Source: Nocardioidaceae bacterium
Lineage (GTDB): Bacteria > Actinomycetota > Actinomycetes > Propionibacteriales > Nocardioidaceae
DNA length: 42,531 nucleotides
Assembly (NCBI GenBank): GCA_025927955.1
Contig: JAICKK010000008.1
Span: forward strand, 1 to 42,531
Direction of reading: 5' to 3'
A program made the translations under genes and the position numbers. Below the pieces are notes generated by a model, which was given only the letters and a program-made list of their open reading frames with translations, did no database searches and was not told where the DNA came from. Positions 34,569 to 42,531 of this stretch are shown piece by piece; position 1 is the stretch's first letter; the number at the start of each line of letters is the position of its first letter.

Positions 34569-36020
34569 ATGTCCGCGCCCGGACGGGACTTGCAGCCTCA
34601 CGTGACCCGGACCGAGCAGCCGCAGGTCAGCCGTCGAGACGTGGGCCTGCGCTCCGAGCGCGGACCCGTGCTCCTGGCGGTGATGCTCTCGACCGCGCTC
34701 GTGGCGCTCGACTCGACCATCGTGGCCACGGCCGTGCCGTCGATCGTCCACGACCTCGGCGGCTTCCGCGAGTTCCCGTGGCTGTTCTCGACCTACCTGC
34801 TGGCCCAGGCGGCGACCGTCCCCGTGAACGGCAAGCTGGCCGACCTCTTCGGACGCAAACCGCTGATGTACTACGGCATCGGCGTGTTCCTGCTCGGGTC
34901 GGTGCTCTGCGGCGCCGCGTGGAGCATGCCGGTGCTGATCGGCGCCCGGGCCCTGCAGGGGCTCGGCGCGGGCGCCGTTCAGCCCATCGGGATGACGGTG
35001 ATCGGCGACATCTACACGTTGCGCGAGCGCGCCAAGGTCCAGGGGTACGTCGCGAGCGTCTGGGGCATCTCGTCGGTCGTCGGGCCCACCGTCGGCGGTG
35101 TCTTCAGCCAGCTGCTCAGCTGGCGGTTCATCTTCTGGGTCAACATCCCCCTGTGCCTGCTCGCCGCCTGGATGCTGCGGCGCTTCTCCGAGCGCGTCGA
35201 GCGCAGGAGCGCGAAGGTGGACTACGCGGGCGCGGTGCTCCTGACCGTGGCCACCACGCTGGTCGTGCTCGGCCTGCTCGAGGGCGGCCAGAGCTGGTCC
35301 TGGACCGGGTGGCAGACCCCGGCGGTGTTCGGCTCGGCGGCCCTGCTGCTCGCCGGGTTCGTGCTCGTGGAGCGCGCCGCCGCCGAGCCGGTGCTGCCGC
35401 TGTGGGTCTTCACCAGCCGGACGCTGGTCGTCACCGGGGCGATCTCCTTCCTGGTCGGTGGCCTGGTGCTCGGGCTCTCGTCGTACGTGCCGACGCTGGG
35501 CCAGGAGGTGGTCGGAGCCTCCGCGATCCTCAGCGGGCTGACCCTCGGGGCCCTCTCGCTCGGGTGGCCCGTGGCGGCCGCCGTCTCGGGTCGGCTCTAC
35601 CTCGGCGTCGGCTTCCGGGCGACCGGGCTCCTGGGCGTCGGCCTGTCCCTGGCCGGGGCGGTGGCGCTGGTCGCCATCAGCCCCGCCGGGGCGCTGTGGC
35701 ACGTGGCGCTCGCCTGCCTGCTCATCGGCTTCGGCATGGGGTGGGTCGCGTCCCCGGCGCTCGTCGTGGCGCAGTCCAGCGTCGAGTGGGGACAGCGGGG
35801 GGTGGCCACCGCGACCAACATGTTCGGCCGGTCCGTCGGCTCGGCGGTGGGCGTCGCCGTGTTCGGGGCCATCGTCAACGCGGCCACCGGCGCGCACCCC
35901 TCGGCAGCGACCCTGGCCACCGGCGTCCACCGCGTGTTCCTCGGCATCCTGGCGATCACCGTCGTCATCGCCGCGCTCGAGCTGGTCATGCCGGCGCGGC
36001 TGACGTCGCGGACGCCGTAG
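34569..36020 (+). CDS. MFS drug transporter, DHA2 (EmrB/QacA-like)
   Basis: This 483-residue multidrug-type exporter shows the DHA2 motifs ALDSTIVATAVPSIVHDLGG in helix 1, GKLADLFGRKPLMYYG (motif A) and GARALQGLGAGAVQPIGM in helix 4. Motif C is present as WGISSVVGPTVGGVFSQLLSWRFIFWVNIP. About 13-14 helices can be counted. The ATG at 34569 with upstream GGGCGGGA is preferred over the in-frame ATG at 34518, which would overlap the dehydrogenase gene by 41 bases. It follows that gene by 10 bases. Cargo is unknown. Confidence 0.93.
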   Translation: MSAPGRDLQPHVTRTEQPQVSRRDVGLRSERGPVLLAVMLSTALVALDSTIVATAVPSIVHDLGGFREFPWLFSTYLLAQAATVPVNGKLADLFGRKPLMYYGIGVFLLGSVLCGAAWSMPVLIGARALQGLGAGAVQPIGMTVIGDIYTLRERAKVQGYVASVWGISSVVGPTVGGVFSQLLSWRFIFWVNIPLCLLAAWMLRRFSERVERRSAKVDYAGAVLLTVATTLVVLGLLEGGQSWSWTGWQTPAVFGSAALLLAGFVLVERAAAEPVLPLWVFTSRTLVVTGAISFLVGGLVLGLSSYVPTLGQEVVGASAILSGLTLGALSLGWPVAAAVSGRLYLGVGFRATGLLGVGLSLAGAVALVAISPAGALWHVALACLLIGFGMGWVASPALVVAQSSVEWGQRGVATATNMFGRSVGSAVGVAVFGAIVNAATGAHPSAATLATGVHRVFLGILAITVVIAALELVMPARLTSRTP

Positions 36021-36078
36021 CGGGCCGGTGGTCGCCGCCGGGCGTCGCCGGGTCCTTGATGCGTCCGGGAGGTCGGAG

Positions 36079-36084
36079 GATACT
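36079..36084 (+). promoter_or_regulatory. Putative -10 element of furA (leaderless start)
   Basis: GATACT lies seven bases before the GTG at 36091, so transcription would start at or next to the start codon. Mycobacterial furA is also expressed as a leaderless transcript. Inferred from spacing. Confidence 0.4.
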
Positions 36085-36090
36085 GCCCGC

Positions 36091-36534
36091 GTGGCCACGA
36101 GCTCGGACGACGAGCACCTGCTGCGCGGGGCGGCGCTCCGCGTCACACGTCCACGGTTGGCGGTGCTGGCCGCGGTGCACGCGCATCCGCACGCGGACAC
36201 CGAGTCCATCATCAGCGCCGCACGACGCGAGCTCCCCCGGGTGTCCCACCAGGCCGTCTACGACGTGCTGCGTGCGCTGACCGCCGCGGGGCTGGTGCGG
36301 CGCATCCAGCCCTCCGGCTCGGTGGCTCGCTACGAGTCACGGGTCGGCGACAACCACCACCACGTGGTCTGCCGGTCGTGCGGTGCCATCGCCGACGCCG
36401 ACTGCGCCGTCGGCCGGGCCCCGTGCCTGACCCCGTCGACCGCCCGGGCGTTCTCGGTCGACGAGGCCGAGGTCGTCTACTGGGGCCTGTGCGCGGGCTG
36501 CGTCGCGGCGGCCCCCGCCACGACCGGTGGGTGA
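36091..36534 (+). CDS. furA: Fur family transcriptional regulator (FurA)
   Basis: This 147-residue metalloregulator has a winged helix at about residues 15-80 (VTRPRLAVLAAVHAHPHADTES, VSHQAVYDVLRALTAAGLVRRI). Its dimerisation/metal domain has HHHVVCRSCG and the C-terminal YWGLCAGC, supplying two CxxC zinc pairs plus histidines. It sits 48 bases upstream of katG, the classical furA-katG arrangement in which FurA represses both genes under metal or redox control. I prefer GTG 36091 over an in-frame upstream start (36028) because of the -10 element and family length. Confidence 0.93.
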   Translation: MATSSDDEHLLRGAALRVTRPRLAVLAAVHAHPHADTESIISAARRELPRVSHQAVYDVLRALTAAGLVRRIQPSGSVARYESRVGDNHHHVVCRSCGAIADADCAVGRAPCLTPSTARAFSVDEAEVVYWGLCAGCVAAAPATTGG

Positions 36535-38769
<2,235 letters not shown>

Positions 38770-38815
38770 GGGCGCCCGTGCGCGAGCCGACCGCGGCGGT
38801 CGTAGGTTGAGGTCC

Positions 38816-39871
38816 ATGGAGTACCGCAGCCTCGGACGCACCGGAATGCAGGTCAGCCCGCTCTGCCTGGGAGCGATGATGTTCGGCGCCTGGGGGGAGC
38901 CCGACCACGACGCGTCGGTGAGGATCATCCACCGCGCACTCGATGCCGGCATCAACTTCGTCGACACCGCCGACGTGTACTCCCAGGGCGAGTCCGAGAC
39001 CATCGTCGGCAAGGCCCTGGCCGGCGGCCGCCGCGACGACGTCGTCCTCGCCACCAAGGTGCACGGGCAGATGGGTGTCCCGCTCGACGCCCCTCCCGGC
39101 ACGCAGGGTGACCCGAACAAGCGGGGCAACTCCCGCCGCTGGATCGTCCGGGAGGTCGAGGCCAGCCTGCGCCGGCTGCAGACCGACTGGATCGACCTCT
39201 ACCAGATCCACCGGCCCGACCCGGACACCGACATCGAGGAGACTCTCGGCGCGCTGACCGAGCTGCAGCGGCAGGGCAAGATCCGGGCCTTCGGCTGCTC
39301 CACCTTCCCCGCCCACCAGGTCGTCGAGTCCCACTGGGTCGCGGAGCGCCGCGGCCTGGGCAGGTTCGCCACCGAGCAGCCGCCGTACTCCCTGCTCGTG
39401 CGGGGGATCGAGGCCGAGCTGCTGCCGGTCGCCGAGAGGTACGGCATGGGCGTGCTGCCGTGGAGCCCGCTCGCGGGTGGCTGGCTCACCGGCAGGTACC
39501 GCAAGGGCCAGGACGTCCCGCAGTCACGGCGCGCCGCTCGGATGCCGGCGCGATACGACCTGTCCGAGCCGGCGAACCACGCCAAGCTCGACGCCGTCGA
39601 GGACCTCGCCGTGCTCGCCGAGGAGAGCGGGATGTCGCTGGTGCACCTCGCCCTCGCGTTCACGCTCTCGCACCGGGCGGTCACGGCGCCGATCATCGGC
39701 CCTCGCACCATGGAGCACCTCGAGTCCCAGCTGGGTGCCGCCGACGTCACGCTCCCCCCGGACGTGCTGGACCGGATCGACGAGATCGTGCCGCCGGGCA
39801 CCACGGTCTCGGCCTTCGACCGTGGCTACGTCGCACCGGCCACCCAGGACGAGCGGCTGCGCCGCCGCTGA
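38816..39871 (+). CDS. Aldo/keto reductase
   Basis: This 351-residue NADPH-dependent (beta/alpha)8 oxidoreductase resembles the YajO/voltage-gated potassium channel beta-like group. The catalytic tetrad is seen as Asp and Tyr in FVDTADVYSQGESE, Lys in LATKVHGQMG and His in LYQIHRPDPD. The cofactor end has APIIGPRTMEHLESQL. The ATG at 38816 follows a TGAGG site, and the frame could also start at TTG 38807. It is a probable monocistronic gene after katG. Substrate is unknown. Confidence 0.93.
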   Translation: MEYRSLGRTGMQVSPLCLGAMMFGAWGEPDHDASVRIIHRALDAGINFVDTADVYSQGESETIVGKALAGGRRDDVVLATKVHGQMGVPLDAPPGTQGDPNKRGNSRRWIVREVEASLRRLQTDWIDLYQIHRPDPDTDIEETLGALTELQRQGKIRAFGCSTFPAHQVVESHWVAERRGLGRFATEQPPYSLLVRGIEAELLPVAERYGMGVLPWSPLAGGWLTGRYRKGQDVPQSRRAARMPARYDLSEPANHAKLDAVEDLAVLAEESGMSLVHLALAFTLSHRAVTAPIIGPRTMEHLESQLGAADVTLPPDVLDRIDEIVPPGTTVSAFDRGYVAPATQDERLRRR

Positions 39872-39886
39872 GCGGCCGCCTCGGAC

Positions 39887-41095
39887 GTGCCGGTGAGGAC
39901 CCGGGCGCGACGACTCGTCCGGGCGCTCGCCGCCGCGGTCGCGCTGGTCCTGCTCCTGGCCCTCGGGTACGGCGTGCTGGTCGACGTGCGGCACGAGCGG
40001 CCGGCGCCGCTGCCGGAGCCCGGTGGGCCGCACCCGGTGGGGCGAACGATGTTCACGTGGACCGACCACTCGCGTGCCGGCACGGGCAGCGGGCCGCGCG
40101 ACGGACGGCAGCTCTCCGTCTGGTTGTGGTACCCCGCCGCGCCCGGCACCGGGCAGCGCGCGCCGTACCTGCCCGGGCCCTGGCGCGGTCTGCACCTGCC
40201 CGGACCGGTCGGCCTGGGGGAGTCGGACGTGGACGCGGTGCGCGCCCACGAGCTGGACGGTGCCGCCGTGGCGCCCGGGAGGCTCCCTCTGGTGGTGCTG
40301 ATGCCGGGGCTGGGGTTCGCGGCGCCGCAGTACACGGCGACCGCTGTCGACCTCGCGAGCCGCGGCTACCTCGTCGCCGGCGTGACCCCGACCGGCAGCG
40401 CCAACCTCACCGTCCTGCACGGGCATGCGGTCCACGCCACGCGGGCCGGGAACCCGCCCGGCTTCGACGGCGGTCACTCGCGGGCCGCCTCCCGCGTCGC
40501 CGAGCGGCTGCTCGGCGTGTGGGCGGCCGACGCGCGCTTCGCCGTGACCCAGGTGCGCCGCCTCCGCGGACGCTTCACGGGCCACCTCTCCGGGGGCCGG
40601 GTCGCCTACGTCGGCCACTCGTTCGGTGGCGCCGCGGCGCTGCAGGCATGCCGCGACGACCCGCGGTGTGCGGGAGCCGCGGACCTCGACGGGGCACAGT
40701 ACGGGACGGTGCTCACGTCCGGCCTGGACGCGCCCCTGCTGCTGGTGGGGCACGACGGCTCCTGCGTCACGGGTGTCTGCCGCCCGAGGGATGCCGGTGA
40801 CCGCGCCGACCGGGACGTGGCCCGACGGCTGCTCGCCCGGAGCGCGGGACCCTCGTGGAGCCTCGGGCTGGACGACACCGAGCACTTCGACTTCACCGAC
40901 TACTCCTCCTACTACCTGGCGCTCCCGCTGCACCTGCTGCTGCCCGTCGGCTCCCTGCCGCGGAACCGGGCGCTGGCGGTGAGCGACGCCTACCTGGCCG
41001 CCTTCCTCCGCGTGGCCGAGGGGCACCCCGTCCCGCCGCTGCTGGGCGGGTCGCGCACGCCGTACCCGCAAGCCCATCTGCGTCGGCAGCGCTGA
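39887..41095 (+). CDS. Secreted/anchored alpha/beta hydrolase (PAF acetylhydrolase-like)
   Basis: This 402-residue protein has an N-terminal signal anchor (about residues 11-33, LVRALAAAVALVLLLALGYGVLV). A hydrolase domain related to platelet-activating-factor acetylhydrolases and Streptomyces lipases follows. The nucleophile elbow is YVGHSFGGAAA, an Asp follows in AADLDGAQYG, and a His is in LDDTEHFDFTDYS. The start region QLSVWLWYPAAPGTGQ is typical of this group. Two close cysteines (SCVTGVC) may form a disulphide. GTG 39887 lies 15 bases after the aldo/keto reductase stop. Substrate is uncertain (short-chain ester or phospholipid). Confidence 0.85.
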   Translation: MPVRTRARRLVRALAAAVALVLLLALGYGVLVDVRHERPAPLPEPGGPHPVGRTMFTWTDHSRAGTGSGPRDGRQLSVWLWYPAAPGTGQRAPYLPGPWRGLHLPGPVGLGESDVDAVRAHELDGAAVAPGRLPLVVLMPGLGFAAPQYTATAVDLASRGYLVAGVTPTGSANLTVLHGHAVHATRAGNPPGFDGGHSRAASRVAERLLGVWAADARFAVTQVRRLRGRFTGHLSGGRVAYVGHSFGGAAALQACRDDPRCAGAADLDGAQYGTVLTSGLDAPLLLVGHDGSCVTGVCRPRDAGDRADRDVARRLLARSAGPSWSLGLDDTEHFDFTDYSSYYLALPLHLLLPVGSLPRNRALAVSDAYLAAFLRVAEGHPVPPLLGGSRTPYPQAHLRRQR

Positions 41096-41119
41096 CGGCG
41101 CCACCGGGCGCGGACCGGC

Positions 41120-41638
41120 TCAGCCGGGACGGCCGATCGCGGCGACGACCGCGCCGGTGACCCGGACCAGGTCCGCCGGGGACAGGGCGAGGTCCAGGCC
41201 GCGGCGCCCTCCCGAGACGTAGACGACGTCGAAGGACAGCGCCGACTCGTCGAGCACCGTGGGGAGCGCCTTGCGCTGGCCGACGGGTGAGATGCCGCCC
41301 ACGACGTACCCGGTCGCGCGCTCGGCCTCGGCCGGCTCGGCCATCGTCGCGCGCTTCCCGCCGACGGCCGCGGCGAGCGCCTTGAGGTCGAGCCGCCCGG
41401 AGACCGGGACCACGCCCACGACCAGCCGCCCGCCTCGTGCTGAGCCTGTCGAGGCGTCGACCGAGGCCAGCAGCGTCTTGAGGACCTGGCGGGGCTCGAG
41501 CCCCAGCACGGCGGCCGCCTCCAGCCCGAAGGACGTGGCGCCCGGGTCGTGCTCGTAGGCGTGCTCGGTGAAGGGCACGCCGGCGCGGCTGAGGGCCACG
41601 GTGGCGGGGGTGCCGCCGGCTCGCCGCCTGCTCGCCAT
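41120..41638 (-). CDS. ybaK: Cys-tRNA(Pro) deacylase, YbaK/EbsC family
   Basis: This 172-residue editing enzyme hydrolyses Cys-tRNAPro. Core segments are EHAYEHDPGATSFGLEAAAVLG, VLKTLLASVD with the conserved Lys, VVPVSGRLDLKALAAAVGGKRATMA, and GYVVGGISPVGQRKALPTVLDE. The ATG at 41638 gives the normal family length. The longer frame to 41956 runs through the LON gene and is rejected. A surface loop after the first strand (DASTGSARGG) is encoded by the same short dispersed repeat found in etfB. It lies 10 bases downstream of the LON-domain gene on the same strand. Confidence 0.93.
   Translation of the reverse strand: MASRRRAGGTPATVALSRAGVPFTEHAYEHDPGATSFGLEAAAVLGLEPRQVLKTLLASVDASTGSARGGRLVVGVVPVSGRLDLKALAAAVGGKRATMAEPAEAERATGYVVGGISPVGQRKALPTVLDESALSFDVVYVSGGRRGLDLALSPADLVRVTGAVVAAIGRPG
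41436..41456 (-). repeat. Short dispersed repeat (TCGACAGGCTCAG) in ybaK
   Basis: The minus-strand sequence CGCCTCGACAGGCTCAGCACG codes for ASTGSAR within YbaK and matches the etfB copy at 30053-30074 in sequence and reading frame. It appears as an in-frame insertion in a loop. Confidence 0.65.
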
Positions 41639-41648
41639 CTCCGCGCGC

Positions 41649-42323
41649 CTAGTTGGGGGACCAGCCGGTGCGGGCGACCTCGGTGGCCGGCAGCGACGGG
41701 ATCGCGCGCATGGCCCGCATCTCGCCGACCAGGGCGTGCCGCAGCAGCACCAGCCGGTCCAGGGCGGTGTCGGCCTCCAGCAGCGACTGGCGCTCCTGCA
41801 GGGTGAGCAGGCAGGTCGCGGCCAGGCTGTAGGAGAGGTACTGCGGGTCGCGTGGCAGCTCGCCGTCGAGGACCGCGCCGCCCCGCAGCTCGGAGAGCCG
41901 CCGGCGGTACTCCTCGAACGTGGCCAGCGTGCGCCCGGCCTCGTGGGCGACGTCACGCCCCTTGGGGGTGCGCTCCTCGAGGAGGTCGACGTCCCCCACC
42001 AGGTAGCTGCCGGAGGTGTCCAGCCCGTCGAGCCGCAGCCGCTGGCGGCCGACCACCTCGATGTCGAAGCGGCCGTCCTCGTACGGCTCCACCGAGGTCA
42101 TCTGCACCAGGCACCCGACCCGGTGGACGGACTGGACGCCGTGGCGACCCACCTCGTAGCCCTCGCGGATGGCCACGATGCCGAACAGGCGCATGGACCG
42201 GTCGGGGATCGTCAGCAGGTGGTGCACCAGGGCGCGGTAGCGGTCCTCGAAGACGTGCAGCGGCATCCTCACCCCAGGGAACACCACGGTGTTCAGGGGG
42301 AAGACGGGCAGCTGCTCGCGCAC
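41649..42323 (-). CDS. LON peptidase substrate-binding domain-containing protein
   Basis: This protein of about 224 residues contains only the N-terminal LON/PUA-like domain (LPVFPLNTVVFPGVRMPLHVFEDRYRALV, FGIVAIREGYEVG, GCLVQMTSVEPYEDGRFDIEVVG) and a helical tail. There is no AAA or protease domain, as in the stand-alone family. The GTG at 42323 gives the family-typical start REQLPVFPLN. A TATGTT -10 hexamer lies seven bases upstream on the minus strand, suggesting a leaderless transcript. A GTG at 42368 is an alternative start that would add 15 residues. It heads a two-gene unit with ybaK. Confidence 0.9.
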   Translation of the reverse strand: MREQLPVFPLNTVVFPGVRMPLHVFEDRYRALVHHLLTIPDRSMRLFGIVAIREGYEVGRHGVQSVHRVGCLVQMTSVEPYEDGRFDIEVVGRQRLRLDGLDTSGSYLVGDVDLLEERTPKGRDVAHEAGRTLATFEEYRRRLSELRGGAVLDGELPRDPQYLSYSLAATCLLTLQERQSLLEADTALDRLVLLRHALVGEMRAMRAIPSLPATEVARTGWSPN

Positions 42324-42368
42324 CACGCCAACATAGGCGACTCGGCCGCGGTCCCCGGCGTGAACCAC

Positions 42369-42531
42369 CGTCGGGAGCGCCGACGTCTCCGCCCCAGTAC
42401 CGCGGCAGGCAACGTTCGCCCGCTGCGCGCCGCCTGGCGGGCACCCGGCGGCGTTCTCGAAGACTCGACGATGCTTCGCATCGCCTTCGCTTCTCGGCCT
42501 TGCCGGGCACTCCGCCAGACGACGCTCGCCG
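42369..42531. other. Window end, no supported gene
   Basis: These 163 bases upstream of the LON-domain gene hold the short hairpin CGATGC-TTC-GCATCG (about 42469-42483) and no frame I can support. In related actinobacteria hisD often lies beyond this point, but nothing of it can be recognised here. Confidence 0.3.

Noticed and set aside
41640-41956. Longer YbaK frame
   Set aside because: The frame runs antiparallel-like through the LON-domain coding region in a shifted frame with low-complexity composition; the ATG at 41638 gives family length.

Overview
The window is about 70% GC, has dense short-gap operons with GTG starts, and carries a furA-katG pair and DUF3352, AbiEi-like and actinobacterial-type DnaE proteins. 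This points to an aerobic actinobacterium, most likely Nocardioidaceae (Nocardioides-like). The genus is an inference from gene content and style, not from a database comparison.

Layout. (1) 1-4.5 kb: the C-terminal two thirds of dnaE, an overlapping four-helix membrane protein and a DUF3352 protein. (2) 4.6-5.5 kb: a metF-type methylenetetrahydrofolate reductase. (3) 5.5-10.1 kb: an LtaS-like membrane sulfatase with an NAD(P)-binding protein, a 49-residue membrane peptide and a sugar-porter MFS transporter. (4) 10.1-16.7 kb: a corrinoid methyltransfer module. A minus-strand operon (IclR regulator, corrinoid protein, pterin methyltransferase, [2Fe-2S]/ASKHA corrinoid activator, DUF1638 protein) diverges from a non-pyrrolysine MttB-family methyltransferase. 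(5) 16.7-18.0 kb: an AbiEi/DUF559-like gene flanked by inverted copies of a double-hairpin repeat. (6) 18.0-31.8 kb: purU, a second IclR regulator, betB-betA-proV-proW-proX, a dimethylglycine/sarcosine dehydrogenase and etfBA. (7) 31.8-36.0 kb: a small membrane protein, two MFS transporters and a 2-hydroxyacid dehydrogenase. (8) 36.1-41.1 kb: furA-katG, an aldo/keto reductase and a secreted or anchored alpha/beta hydrolase. (9) 41.1-42.4 kb: ybaK and a LON-domain protein.

How the genes work together. ProVWX imports glycine betaine or choline, and BetA and BetB oxidise choline to glycine betaine. No Rieske monooxygenase (GbcAB) or betaine-homocysteine methyltransferase is present to take the first methyl group. 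That gap is filled by the MttB-family enzyme with its corrinoid protein, its methylcorrinoid:tetrahydrofolate methyltransferase and its reductive activator. The module is best known from anaerobes (MtgB-type) but sits here beside catalase-peroxidase and flavoprotein dehydrogenases. Dimethylglycine would then be oxidised by the FAD/GcvT-domain dehydrogenase, with electrons going to EtfAB. MetF run oxidatively and PurU would clear methyl-THF and 10-formyl-THF.

The strongest new signal is regulatory. Four promoters (metF, purU/iclR, betB and the dimethylglycine dehydrogenase) each carry a pair of 17-bp GTTGCG-N5-CGCAAC-like palindromes whose centres are exactly 19 bp apart. This ties the distant metF to the betaine genes and predicts an IclR regulon. 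The corrinoid module instead has its own perfect 11-9-11 inverted repeat between its IclR gene and the methyltransferase gene.

No tRNA, rRNA, CRISPR array, transposase or integrase was seen.
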